Shown: piece by piece, positions 54,973 through 63,964 of the stretch | Numbering within the stretch: the first letter of the stretch is position 1 | Layout: every line of letters begins with the position of its first letter | From: UBA5614 sp963667535 | Lineage (GTDB): Bacteria > Cloacimonadota > Cloacimonadia > Cloacimonadales > Cloacimonadaceae | Direction of reading: 5' to 3' | Assembly: GCA_963667535.2 (NCBI GenBank) | Contig: CAXXDU010000002.1 | Coordinates: 620,001 to 684,000 of the forward strand | DNA length: 64,000 nt | Notes under the pieces: model-generated | What the model was told of the DNA's origin: nothing | The model's database searches: none | Seen by the model: only the letters and a program-made list of their open reading frames with translations | Made by a program: the position numbers and the translations under genes

Positions 54973-56028
54973 TTAAAATCCGTCTGAATTGTACCAGCAC
55001 TCCAATCTGACGATACCAATCGATTCTAAGTCCACACTTTCATTAGTATCTGTGGTTTTTTTGAGACGTGGAAACAATACGCTTGTTAATGCAGTTTGGA
55101 AAATCTGAGGCTCAGACTTTGTTTTTATACTGTCTGCCGGGCACAGGGATAAGATTCTCTGATAAAACTTTTTAGTGTCAGGGGATTTCTTGGCTTGGAT
55201 TTTATAGTATGACAACACCAGGTCAATATTGCCAATCGCATCAGCTATCTGCTTTTTCATATCAATTTTGTTTTCTGGTTTCATCAGAAGGTTTCTGCCC
55301 ACAAAGTAGTCCAGCAATTCCAGCTTTGCTTTGTTAAATTTAAACTCTCTGATATCCTCATCATCCAGTTCACCCTTAAAATCATCAAAGACTTTCTCAA
55401 CTACACCATCGTTACCTGTTGTATCATAAAAAAAAGACCTGTGATAGGAAGATTTTCCATACTCCTGATACATATCTTCCAGATAGCAGGTTTGGGCAGC
55501 ATAAAGCTCCAGTTCATCATTTGAAATAGAGTCTCTGGTGCTTATTACAACCATTGTTCCCAGACCCCATTCTGCTGTATCGTATGACTTGATGCCCTGT
55601 TTTAGAAGATCAAGCTGACGGGTAGTGATGCTGTGCCAGGGAGCCAGACGCTTCATTTCCATTGCCAAATGCTCAGATAGGTAGATTAAACTGTCTGCAT
55701 CCTGCATATTAATCAGCTTTGCAGAATCACTATTATAAAAATAACCCCAGGGTAGTTTTGTATAATCCTGCACGAAAAGCCATTCTGTATTCATCTCTGT
55801 TGTAAAAGATGGCAGCAGGTCTGTGCCGTCTTTCAGAAAGTAGGAATCAGGTTCACATAACAATGTGCTGTTTTGACTTCCTGCACAATGACCATCCAAT
55901 AAAAAGAAACCTGTAAGCACACTTTTATCTTTCATCACAGCTCTGCCTTTAATGACAAAAAAGCCGATATCACAAGCTGAAATGCTGGTTATCAGACACA
56001 ATGCCAGGGTCACTAAATAATTCTTCAT
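54973..56028 (-). CDS. Hypothetical exported protein
   Basis: A 351-residue protein with an N-terminal signal (1-19; YLVTLALCLITSISAC), whose end SISAC could be a lipobox with Cys19. The mature part is largely polar and helical, with no motif I can name. It contains an HGH-poor, acidic-rich C-terminal half (KGELDDEDIREFKFNKAKLELLDYF). It is convergent with the GNAT gene. A promoter 40 bases upstream supports the start at 56028. Confidence 0.6.
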   Translation of the reverse strand: MKNYLVTLALCLITSISACDIGFFVIKGRAVMKDKSVLTGFFLLDGHCAGSQNSTLLCEPDSYFLKDGTDLLPSFTTEMNTEWLFVQDYTKLPWGYFYNSDSAKLINMQDADSLIYLSEHLAMEMKRLAPWHSITTRQLDLLKQGIKSYDTAEWGLGTMVVISTRDSISNDELELYAAQTCYLEDMYQEYGKSSYHRSFFYDTTGNDGVVEKVFDDFKGELDDEDIREFKFNKAKLELLDYFVGRNLLMKPENKIDMKKQIADAIGNIDLVLSYYKIQAKKSPDTKKFYQRILSLCPADSIKTKSEPQIFQTALTSVLFPRLKKTTDTNESVDLESIGIVRLECWYNSDGF

Positions 56029-56066
56029 GCTTCCACCTGTAGGTAAATTTATGCATTTGAGTATTC

Positions 56067-56094
56067 AGAATATCTATATTCTCTTATCTGTCAA
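56067..56094 (-). promoter_or_regulatory. Predicted promoter of the hypothetical exported protein
   Basis: Minus-strand TTGACA (56094-56089), 16-base spacer, TATTCT (56072-56067). Leader about 33 bases. In the remainder of 56029-56440 I see no gene; a weak plus-strand TTGTCC/TATCTT pair could serve the M6 gene. Confidence 0.45.
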
Positions 56095-56440
56095 TGAATT
56101 TAAACTACTCAATCTTTGCTGTATGTGTCTTGCCAATCAGCACTTCAACTCTCTTCCAAACATTGTTTATGAAGCATTGCAAAAGATAGGGTAAAGATGT
56201 TTACTAAATATTACACAAGAGGTATTATGAATTGGTAAAAGTACTATACTGTTGGTCAATATATCGACCCTAATAGCTCAGATATACGAGAATTTTGAAC
56301 CAGAACCATAGAATGACGAAATGTGCCAGCTTGCTATTCAAGTATTTGTCCAAATAGAATCAGATATTTATCTTGCCTTTTTTTAGTACTTTGGTACATT
56401 GCATGCATTAACAATACTGAGACATCCAAAGGGAGAAATT

Positions 56441-59014
56441 ATGCGGAAGTTAATCCTTTTAGCGCTGGCGTTTTTGCCGGTTATTCTGTTTTCAGCTTAT
56501 ATGGAAAACCTGCCTACTCAGGTTACTCAACCGGACGGAACAATCCTCAATCTGCTGGCAAGCGGAGATGAATTTGCCAACCGGCTGCATGATGCCAATG
56601 GCTATACAATTATCCAGAGTAAGACAGATGGATATTATTATTATGCGCAGAAGAACGGGGATGACCTTTTGCCATCTGTCTGGAGGGTCGATAGCACTAA
56701 TCCTACCGGCAGAAACCTGACACCCAATCTGAATATTTCCGAAGCTGCTTACAAAGAGAAAGCCAGGCTCAGTAGATTACATGATAATCCTGACGTGCGT
56801 ACTCCTCAGACAGGTAATGTGAATAATCTCTGTGTGCTTATCCGTTTTTCTGATCAGACAGAGTTTGACATTCCGCGTTCTGCTTATGAATACAAGTTTA
56901 ATGCACTAGGCGACAGCGTAAATTCACAACGTAACTACTTTAGTAAAGTCAGCAACAACCAATTGGATATTTTAACAAGTATTTATCCAGGCAGTGCTTC
57001 AGAAACGAATCTCTCCTATATGGATAGTCACCCGAGAGCGTATTATATGCCTTACAATTCTGTTACTAACCCCATCGGCTATACTGATGAAAACAGTTAC
57101 GAACGGGAACAGATACTGTTGTCGAATGCAATCAATGCCATATCTCCTCAGATTCCCACTTCTTTAAATATCGATGCTGATAATGACAATTGGGTTGATA
57201 ATGTCTGCTTTATAATCAGAGGACCGCACACAGCCTGGGCTGATTTGCTCTGGGGACATTTCTCAGGTTTTTATTATAGTGAAACCTACATCAATGGAAA
57301 GCAGGTCGGTGGTTATACCTTCCAGACTGAAGACCAAAATGAAGTCAGAACCTTGTGTCACGAGATGTTTCATTCCATCGGTTCTCCTGATCTTTATCAC
57401 TATAACTTTAACGGAGTTGCACCAGTGGGAAGCTGGGACATTATGGATTGCGGAAAAGGTCACATGGGCTCTTATATGAAATGGGCTTATGGTGGATGGT
57501 TACCTTTTATTGAAGAAATCTGGGCAACAGGAGATTATACTCTGTCCCCGATTTCCAGTGAAACCGGAGTAAATTGCTATAAAATTAACGTTACAGGGCA
57601 TCCGAATGAATTCTTCGTTCTGGAATACAGAAAGAAAGGCAGTGATTACTTTGAACAGTTCGTACCTGATTCAGGGCTTCTGATTTATCGTATCTACACT
57701 CCCGAAACCGGTAATGCTGAGGGACCACCCGATGAGGTTTATCTATACCGTCCCAATGGAACTTCTTTAATCAATGGACAGGTAGTAGAAGCTGCCTTTA
57801 GCCAGAATAACTACAGAACTGAATTTAACGATTATACAAATCCCAATAGCGTCTGGACTAATAACACACTGGCACATCTGAATATCAGCAATATCAGCTA
57901 CTGTGGTGAAACCATATCCTTTCATTATGCAAATAACAGCACAAATCTGCCACCTCTGGTTAACATCACTTCTCCAACTGACGGAGCTGTGCTTCCTGCC
58001 GGGACTCTGAATCTTACCGCTACAGCCTCTGCACAAAATGCTACAATTACCAGTGTAGTATTCTATATGGATGAAAACTTTCTGGGTGAAGACAACGAAG
58101 CACCATATTCTTTAACCTGGACTGACAGCACAGGAACACCGGGTTATCATGAACTGATTGTGACTGCCACTGCCAGCAACGGCTTGTATGTATCAAAGCA
58201 TTCACGTTTCAGAATCATAGACACAATGCAGCCTAACTGGTTTACCTGGACCACTGATACCCCATTCTATGAGCCATACGGACGCGGGTTTTTACCTATT
58301 CAGGTGGCAGTTGATTTGGATTTGGGTTTGGAAGAATATGTGGCTAAAAAACTTGCTTTTTACATAACTGACGACCCTTATGGTGACCCAACTGTTCCGG
58401 GCATGGTATCTGCAACCATAAACCGCTTTTCCAATGGCATCATCACATCTGAAGTACTGCTGGATATTGGAGAAATCATGTGCCCTATGGATGGCAGATT
58501 TGAAATGGATATTTATAATCCCACCATTTTGAACAACCAGATAGCAGTGGTAATCAATCTCTTTGAATATCAGAATATCATGTTTGATATGAATGGTATT
58601 TCCGGACATAGCTGGCTGACAGAGCCATTACGCCCCTGGACTGATGCTTTGGGCAGAGGTATGATTGGAGCAGCCGAGATTGCACTTCAATTGCAGAATC
58701 CTTATGTCGGAACAGAAGACCCTGTTACTACAGTACCTCAACTAAAACTAACTAATTTTCCCAATCCCTTCAATCCCAGTACCACATTATCTTATAATCT
58801 ACCCAAAGACGGGAATGCCAGTCTGGTGATTTACAATCTGAAAGGACAAAAGGTGAAAACGCTTCTGAACGGAAAACAAACCAAAGGGAATCATGAATTT
58901 ACCTGGAAAGGCACAGATGATAATGGCAATACAGTGGGAAGCGGAATTTATTTAGTAAGGTTGTTAACCAATGGTAAAGCTCGCATGACGAGGAAGATGG
59001 TACTCAGTAAATAG
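56441..59014 (+). CDS. Secreted M6-family metalloprotease, second paralog
   Basis: An 857-residue protein starting at the ATG at 56441, which follows GGGAG; the longer frame lacks a site. Signal peptide (1-20), then the same propeptide-like block as the gene at 11079-13775 (QVTQPDGTILNLLASGDEF). The zinc motif HEMFHSIG starts at residue 307, followed by SPDLYHYN and Met-turn DIMDCGKG. An Ig-like domain (ITSPTDGAVLPAG) and a carbohydrate-binding-like unit lead to a C-terminal FlgD/type IX-like domain (NFPNPFNPSTTLSYNL, ending MTRKMVLSK). Presumably secreted by the sorting system and active on external protein. Confidence 0.9.
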   Translation: MRKLILLALAFLPVILFSAYMENLPTQVTQPDGTILNLLASGDEFANRLHDANGYTIIQSKTDGYYYYAQKNGDDLLPSVWRVDSTNPTGRNLTPNLNISEAAYKEKARLSRLHDNPDVRTPQTGNVNNLCVLIRFSDQTEFDIPRSAYEYKFNALGDSVNSQRNYFSKVSNNQLDILTSIYPGSASETNLSYMDSHPRAYYMPYNSVTNPIGYTDENSYEREQILLSNAINAISPQIPTSLNIDADNDNWVDNVCFIIRGPHTAWADLLWGHFSGFYYSETYINGKQVGGYTFQTEDQNEVRTLCHEMFHSIGSPDLYHYNFNGVAPVGSWDIMDCGKGHMGSYMKWAYGGWLPFIEEIWATGDYTLSPISSETGVNCYKINVTGHPNEFFVLEYRKKGSDYFEQFVPDSGLLIYRIYTPETGNAEGPPDEVYLYRPNGTSLINGQVVEAAFSQNNYRTEFNDYTNPNSVWTNNTLAHLNISNISYCGETISFHYANNSTNLPPLVNITSPTDGAVLPAGTLNLTATASAQNATITSVVFYMDENFLGEDNEAPYSLTWTDSTGTPGYHELIVTATASNGLYVSKHSRFRIIDTMQPNWFTWTTDTPFYEPYGRGFLPIQVAVDLDLGLEEYVAKKLAFYITDDPYGDPTVPGMVSATINRFSNGIITSEVLLDIGEIMCPMDGRFEMDIYNPTILNNQIAVVINLFEYQNIMFDMNGISGHSWLTEPLRPWTDALGRGMIGAAEIALQLQNPYVGTEDPVTTVPQLKLTNFPNPFNPSTTLSYNLPKDGNASLVIYNLKGQKVKTLLNGKQTKGNHEFTWKGTDDNGNTVGSGIYLVRLLTNGKARMTRKMVLSK

Positions 59015-59019
59015 ATAGC

Positions 59020-60018
59020 TTAGTTACTATCCTGTTTTAGCTTATCACGTTTTGCTTGCTTGACTGCCAGTTTAAATAGTTTCAGGACTGGAGCTTTTGG
59101 ATATTGTCTATTCAATTCTGTATATATCTTCTGAAAGTAATTATGGTGGTAATATCCTTCGTTTGACTGATTATAATCAGTGAATGCAAAGATTTGATTA
59201 TTCACGTATTGAGCCAAGTTTTCCATAGCAATATATGCCAGATATTGCCACTTTTGATTCCTTACTTTATTGATTGTGAATGGGACAAGCAGATGAGTTC
59301 CAACTTCATGAGAGATAAAATGCTTATAATAATACATCATTTTATCATCGTCGCCAGCAGGAAATGTGTTTGTATCAAAAGCCAGACTATTAGCACATGG
59401 TCCGTGTTGCATAGCGCTTACCAGCAATATGCGGTAAGAGGGTGCTGAGAATTTTAATCCGGTATATTTTTCCCATTGGCTAATGATGTCTTCTCCTCCC
59501 CATAAGTCCGGTATAAGTTTGGCGATGCTATCCAAATACTTTTTATCCTGAGTCCAGATTGTATTATGATAACGCTCAAAGTTATCGCAAAAAACAGCAC
59601 TTAGCGCTTTAACTTTTTCTGTATACTCTTTACCAGGTCTGTTGTCTCCATATTTTGAAAGACAGTAAGTGTAAAACTCTCTAATGTGCTGAAGATCCGC
59701 TTTATATTGCTCTTCCATTCCAGACCAATCTCCACTGGCTACACACATTGACAACATATCATAATATCCCTTGATTTCTTCCTGTGTTTGAAGGTTAAGA
59801 TAGGCAGGAAATAAGAAGAAACTGATTGCCAAGTCTCCATGGTTGCCATCTCGGAAAGAAAGCGCTGATTTGTTATTCAGCAAGACATTTTTATGCTCAT
59901 CGGATAGAAAGTCACTGTATTGGGTTTTATTGTCAAAACTCCAGTTAACTCCTTGAGAAGCCATTATGAAACAAATATAGTTCACACCTATTTGTACGAG
60001 AGGTTGGATATTAGCCAT
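59020..60018 (-). CDS. Hypothetical protein with a possible HExxxH zinc motif
   Basis: A 332-residue protein without a signal peptide. I do not recognise a family. The motif SHEVGTHLLVPF contains HExxxH, and a glutamate follows in IAMENLAQYV about 30 residues later. That spacing recalls the HExxxH metallopeptidases of the DUF1704/MATCAP type, with zinc ligands H, H and E, but the rest of the sequence is not one I can align by eye. Length and helix-rich content fit a cytoplasmic protein. It lies 20 bases after the flavoprotein gene on the same strand, probably in one operon. AGGAG precedes the ATG. Confidence 0.6.
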   Translation of the reverse strand: MANIQPLVQIGVNYICFIMASQGVNWSFDNKTQYSDFLSDEHKNVLLNNKSALSFRDGNHGDLAISFFLFPAYLNLQTQEEIKGYYDMLSMCVASGDWSGMEEQYKADLQHIREFYTYCLSKYGDNRPGKEYTEKVKALSAVFCDNFERYHNTIWTQDKKYLDSIAKLIPDLWGGEDIISQWEKYTGLKFSAPSYRILLVSAMQHGPCANSLAFDTNTFPAGDDDKMMYYYKHFISHEVGTHLLVPFTINKVRNQKWQYLAYIAMENLAQYVNNQIFAFTDYNQSNEGYYHHNYFQKIYTELNRQYPKAPVLKLFKLAVKQAKRDKLKQDSN

Positions 60019-60038
60019 TGTATCTCCTATCTAACATA

Positions 60039-61259
60039 TTATTGAGTCTTTATAGTAAGAAATTGACTGGTCTCCCCTGCCATGTAGCCGGTGCTGAAGG
60101 CAGTCTGGATATTAAAACCACCTGTAGGCAGAGCATAATCCAATACTTCTCCTGCCATATATAGACCAGGTACAATTCTTGATTCCATTGTATTGGAATT
60201 TACTTCTTTGAGCAGCACTCCACCAGCGGAGGACATTGCAGTATCCAGGCTTTCCACCTGCTTGATTATAAAATCCGCAGCTTGTAAAAAACCGATGAAT
60301 TGATTAATCTGTTTCTTGTTCAAATCCCTGACCGGAGTATCAACATAAATCCCCAGATAGTATAGTATAGACGTTATCGTCGCTTCTGTCAGTGGTAACA
60401 GTTTAAATGCATTGATAGCCAGCTTATGAGGATACTGTTTGATGGCTTGAAATACAATTTGCTCAGCTTCAGGTACCAGATGCAGTCTTACGGTATCACC
60501 CTTTTCCAGATGATGCGAATTATTAAGAATTAACGGACCCGAAAGACCTCTGTGTGTAAATAGTAAATCAGCCCTATCAGAGTGCTTGCCCGTTTTTGTG
60601 ATAAAATCTGCCTTTACATCCTGCACAGTGCTCCCAGCACAATGAGAAAAAGACTCTTGTTGCATGGTTTCAATTGAAGCCAGAGCTGGTTTAACCGGAT
60701 TAATGGTATGCCCCAGACTCTGTGCAAAACTGTATCCGCTTCCATCTGAGCCTGTCTGTGACCAACTGCTGCCACCACAGGCAATGAGTAGCTGCTTTGC
60801 CTGATATTCCTGCTTGTCTGTCTCAATCAGGAAAGTGGATTTCTTTCTGCTGACAGCGATGACTCTAGCATTATAGATAATCTCAGCACCATGGGATAAA
60901 GCAGTTTTGAGCAGAGCATCCCGCACATGCTCAGCTTTCAGAGTAACAGGAAAAACTTTGCCATCCTCTCTGACAAAGCTGTTACATCCTGCCTGCGATA
61001 AAAGCTCAATCAAGAAAGCGCTGTCGTGTGAATAGATAGCCGGCTTCAGCCAGGGACCTGCCTTGCGGCAAGCCCTGATGAAGTCCTGATTTGATAGATT
61101 ATTTGTAAAATTGCATTGTCCTGAGCCGGAAAGCAGAAGCTTCTTGCCTGCTTCGGTATTTCCTTCCAGAATAACTGCGCCTTTACCATGAGCAATGGCA
61201 GCAGCCAGTCCTGCCGGACCTGAACCTATGATGACAAAAGGAATGGGTTTAAGGCTCAA
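60039..61259 (-). CDS. HI0933-like FAD-dependent oxidoreductase
   Basis: A 406-residue flavoprotein of the HI0933/aminoacetone-oxidase-like family. The Rossmann motif VIIGSGPAGLAAAIAHG opens the protein, followed by LLSGSGQCNFTN and a final GLYMAGEVLDYALPTGGFNIQ, where FAD is bound. The function is not established in most members. The start is TTG at 61259, overlapping the permease TGA by four bases, so translation is coupled; this is uncommon but fits the family opening. Confidence 0.88.
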   Translation of the reverse strand: MSLKPIPFVIIGSGPAGLAAAIAHGKGAVILEGNTEAGKKLLLSGSGQCNFTNNLSNQDFIRACRKAGPWLKPAIYSHDSAFLIELLSQAGCNSFVREDGKVFPVTLKAEHVRDALLKTALSHGAEIIYNARVIAVSRKKSTFLIETDKQEYQAKQLLIACGGSSWSQTGSDGSGYSFAQSLGHTINPVKPALASIETMQQESFSHCAGSTVQDVKADFITKTGKHSDRADLLFTHRGLSGPLILNNSHHLEKGDTVRLHLVPEAEQIVFQAIKQYPHKLAINAFKLLPLTEATITSILYYLGIYVDTPVRDLNKKQINQFIGFLQAADFIIKQVESLDTAMSSAGGVLLKEVNSNTMESRIVPGLYMAGEVLDYALPTGGFNIQTAFSTGYMAGETSQFLTIKTQ

Positions 61260-62185
61260 AACTGTACTTCGCGTCTGTTATACAGACAAGTGGCAATGAT
61301 AAACATTACTAAGCAAAAACCTAACTTGATTAGCATATCCCAATGGAATAAGGTTCCCCACATATCAGCCAGGAAGTGCTCCGGCAATTTATACAAGCCA
61401 AAGTTGGGTTCTCCATTTGAGCTGGCTTTTGCCATCCATAGCTGGAATGTATCGGTTAATGATGTTTGAATTCTATAAACACCTGATATAATTAATCTGT
61501 ATATGGCATTTACAATGTAGGGTATTTTCCAGCCATAAGCTTTATTTAAAATAAACGTAACCAGTTGCAGCAAAGCCAAACCACCTACGCCAAGACCAAA
61601 GGCATTTTCTTTGAATACTGAGGAGAAGAAAAACAGGATTGAACCCAGCACCATCAGAGCAACAGAAAAATGCAGCCAACTAAGTAACATACCATTCAAA
61701 CACATCCACCAATCCACTCGCATCGGAGTTGCAGCGGTCAGAACTATATTGGATAAAAGCATATTAATAATCGCGATTCCCAGGGCTAGTACCAGTGGTC
61801 CTCCGATTGCCGCAACAAACCGTGAAGCGGTTATCTGCCAGATAGAAACTGGCTGGGAACGGTGAAATATTTCGCATTTGTGTTTGATGTCCTGATTTAG
61901 CATAGTGGAACTGATGATACTCATTGCTATGACAATTATCATGCCCAGAAAGCTAAAGAACATAGCAAGCTGCATGACAAAAGACACCAGTTTGTGCAAG
62001 TGGTCATTGGATAGCATCTCAAGAGGAATACCATTTACAGCCAGATTGCTATGACCGGAGATAGCGGCAAATATCATCGAGCCGCCAATGATAACGTACA
62101 TAGCCAATAAGTACCAGATTGGCACCATCAGGGCTTTTCTATTAGCTTGTAAATCTTTTATAATTAATGCTTTAAAGGCTGTCAT
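61256..62185 (-). CDS. ABC-2 type permease of a GntR-regulated ABC system
   Basis: A 309-residue permease with about six helices; MTAFKALIIKDLQANRKALMV is the normal cytoplasmic start of ABC-2 permeases. The ATG at 62185 overlaps the ATPase stop as ATGA; a longer frame up to 62302 lies inside the ATPase gene and is rejected. Its membrane segments include MFFSLGMIIVIAMSIIS-like helices. It belongs with the ATPase and the YtrA-type regulator. Confidence 0.85.
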   Translation of the reverse strand: MTAFKALIIKDLQANRKALMVPIWYLLAMYVIIGGSMIFAAISGHSNLAVNGIPLEMLSNDHLHKLVSFVMQLAMFFSFLGMIIVIAMSIISSTMLNQDIKHKCEIFHRSQPVSIWQITASRFVAAIGGPLVLALGIAIINMLLSNIVLTAATPMRVDWWMCLNGMLLSWLHFSVALMVLGSILFFFSSVFKENAFGLGVGGLALLQLVTFILNKAYGWKIPYIVNAIYRLIISGVYRIQTSLTDTFQLWMAKASSNGEPNFGLYKLPEHFLADMWGTLFHWDMLIKLGFCLVMFIIATCLYNRREVQF

Positions 62186-63099
62186 AATCCACCTCCTACT
62201 TTTGCCAGGAATAGGTCTACGAGTTGAGGCGCTCCATATTCCGCTCCGGGAATATCCAGTTTTTCTTCCACCAAAGCATGCACATAACCCAGTCCTTCCC
62301 AAATCTGCATGGGATTATGCTGCTTAAGCTCTTCTGCATATTCACGCGGAACCTTGATTTCCATATACTTTTGTCTGAGTACGTCAATATCCTCCTGCAA
62401 CACAATCTTACCTTTGTCAATAAAGATAATATCCTGCAGGATATGCTCCACTTCATCCACCTGATGGGTAGAAATCAGAATAGTCTTGGTCTCGTCATAA
62501 AACTCACCCAGAATGGTATTAAAGAATTCCTTACGAAAGACAATATCCAGTCCGATGGTCGGTTCATCCAAAAGCAGAAATTCCACATCCAGAGATAAGA
62601 CCAAAAGCAGATAGAGTTTGGTTTTCATACCTTTGGAAAGAGCTTTGACTTTTAGCTTGAGCGGAAGATCACTCTTTTCCATCAGTCTGTCTGCTTTCTG
62701 GTCATTCCAGCTTGGGTTTATCCCTTTTATGTATGCAATCGTTTGTCCCACCGTCAGCCTGTCATCCAGAGCATTGACATCCGGGATAAAGGCAATCTGT
62801 TTAAACATATGAAAGTCATTCTGCCCTATCTTTCTACCTTGATAGGTGATTTCACCCTCAAACTTGAGAAAGCCCAGCATACAACGCATCAAAGTGCTCT
62901 TGCCTGCACCGTTCTTACCCAAAAGTCCGATTATCCGTCCGCGTGGAATAGTGATATTTACATCATCCAAAGCCTTTAGCTTGCCAAAGTTTTTGGTAAG
63001 GTTTTTGATTACCATCAAAGTATCAGATTGGGGTTTTGCAACAACCGGAGCTTCTTCCGGTACTGCTAAGAAGTCACTGGCTTGATTATTGTTTTCCAT
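62182..63099 (-). CDS. ABC transporter ATPase
   Basis: A 305-residue ABC ATPase. Walker A is GKNGAGKSTLM, signature LSKGMKTKLYLL (LSxGM variant), Walker B LLLDEPTIGLD. The last 80 residues form the usual ABC-2 accessory end. The start at 63099 is set by GGAGG six bases upstream. The stop is fused to the permease start (ATGA). A dense repeat block lies between it and the GntR gene. Confidence 0.9.
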   Translation of the reverse strand: MENNNQASDFLAVPEEAPVVAKPQSDTLMVIKNLTKNFGKLKALDDVNITIPRGRIIGLLGKNGAGKSTLMRCMLGFLKFEGEITYQGRKIGQNDFHMFKQIAFIPDVNALDDRLTVGQTIAYIKGINPSWNDQKADRLMEKSDLPLKLKVKALSKGMKTKLYLLLVLSLDVEFLLLDEPTIGLDIVFRKEFFNTILGEFYDETKTILISTHQVDEVEHILQDIIFIDKGKIVLQEDIDVLRQKYMEIKVPREYAEELKQHNPMQIWEGLGYVHALVEEKLDIPGAEYGAPQLVDLFLAKVGGGL

Positions 63100-63169
63100 T
63101 ATTTTCCTCCGTAGGATAAGCATCTTGCTTGTCTGTTTGAACAGGCATCCTGCCTGTTTTATAGGATAT

Positions 63170-63201
63170 GCACCCTTGCTTGTTCAAATCTGATTCTACA
63201 A
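63170..63201 (+). repeat. 32-bp direct repeat, copy 1
   Basis: Identical to 63322-63353. It begins GCACCCTTGC and ends GATTCTACAA. Both copies are in the gap between ABC ATPase and GntR genes. Confidence 0.85.
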
Positions 63202-63321
63202 TACTCTGTTGTTCAGTATTCTGAGCTAAGGTTAAAGTATCTATTGATTTCAATAATATGTTCATAGCTAACATTTATCTTCTCCCACAGGATAACTGTC
63301 CTCAGTTGTCGTGTAACACAA

Positions 63322-63353
63322 GCACCCTTGCTTGTTCAAATCTGATTCTACAA
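63322..63353 (+). repeat. 32-bp direct repeat, copy 2
   Basis: Second copy of the 32-bp repeat, 121 bases downstream of the first. The intervening sequence has no cas-like or gene-like content, so this is not a CRISPR array. Confidence 0.85.
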
Positions 63354-63366
63354 AACCCTGAAGTAA

Positions 63367-63486
63367 GTCATCCTGAGCTTGTCGAAGGACGTTAGGGGTT
63401 TTGTCATTAGCACTTCGTCCAGCGTAGGTTACGTACCTCACGTGACCATCATTTGCACTTCGTCCTTCGACTGTGCTCAGGATGAC
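63367..63486. repeat. Inverted repeat element enclosing palindrome copy D
   Basis: The left arm (63367-63391) starts GTCATCCTGAGC and ends TCGAAGGACG; the right arm (63461-63486) is its inverse apart from two or three bases. CACTTCGTCC repeats inside. It encloses 63427-63447. This TCGAAGGAC/GTCATCCTGAG type of unit is common in intergenic DNA of several phyla. Confidence 0.75.
63427..63447 (-). repeat. 21-bp dispersed palindromic repeat, copy D (inverted)
   Basis: Read on the minus strand its arms are GGTCACGTG and TACGTAACC with centre AGG. The C-G pair at positions 7 and 15 of copies A and C is replaced by G-C, a compensatory change. Confidence 0.75.
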
Positions 63487-63517
63487 CCCTTCGGGGCTTC
63501 GTGCAAAATCAAAGGCT

Positions 63518-63916
63518 CTACTCACTCTTATCATTCTTCACCTCGGTCTTCAATTTATTATAATTTTCTTCAATCAGTTTAATAATCTCACTCAGCTTTA
63601 GTCCCAATTGGGCAGCTTTGTGCACAAAGCTCTTTACTTCAGTCTCGAGATATTCCTGCATGTGTTTTCTCCTTAAATTTTCCTGCGCATCGGGTGTTAC
63701 AAAAAATCCCAATCCCCGCTTTTTGTAGATTATGCCTTCGTCTTCCAGTTCCTGTACTGCTTTTGACACTGTAAGCGGGTTAATCGAATACTGTGCTGCC
63801 ATGTTGCGGATAGACTGCAAGGCATCCTCAGCTTTAATCAACCCGTTTAAGATGGCATCTTCCATTTCAGCTTTAAGCTGCACGTATATCGGTATATTAT
63901 CGGCGAATTTCTTCAT
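63518..63916 (-). CDS. GntR-family (YtrA-type) transcriptional regulator
   Basis: A 132-residue regulator: a winged helix at residues about 10-80 (IPIYVQLKAEMEDAILNGLI, NPLTVSKAVQELEDEGIIYKKRGLGFFV) and a short helical C-terminus without a ligand domain, the feature of YtrA-type GntR proteins that control ABC transporters. It precedes the ABC ATPase and permease genes on the same strand. AGGAGG lies before the ATG. A perfect 10-bp palindrome AGTAGCTACT at 63955-63964 upstream may be its operator. Confidence 0.9.
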   Translation of the reverse strand: MKKFADNIPIYVQLKAEMEDAILNGLIKAEDALQSIRNMAAQYSINPLTVSKAVQELEDEGIIYKKRGLGFFVTPDAQENLRRKHMQEYLETEVKSFVHKAAQLGLKLSEIIKLIEENYNKLKTEVKNDKSE

Positions 63917-63954
63917 CTCGCCTCCTTAGTTGTAGTCTTTGACATTGAATTCAT

Positions 63955-63964
63955 AGTAGCTACT
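63955..63964. promoter_or_regulatory. Palindrome upstream of the GntR gene, possible autoregulatory operator
   Basis: AGTAGCTACT, a perfect 10-bp palindrome 39 bases before the start codon. Short palindromes of this size are common, so the call is weak. Confidence 0.3.

Noticed and set aside
63170..63353. Two identical 32-bp repeats as a possible CRISPR
   Set aside because: Only two copies, 121 bases apart, other repeats within the interval and no cas genes nearby.
63268..63534. Open frame of 88 codons on the minus strand between GntR and ABC genes
   Set aside because: It is a translation of the repeat block (with the typical LRQAQDDL reading of a GTCATCCTGAG-type repeat), overlaps the GntR end and has no ribosome-binding site.
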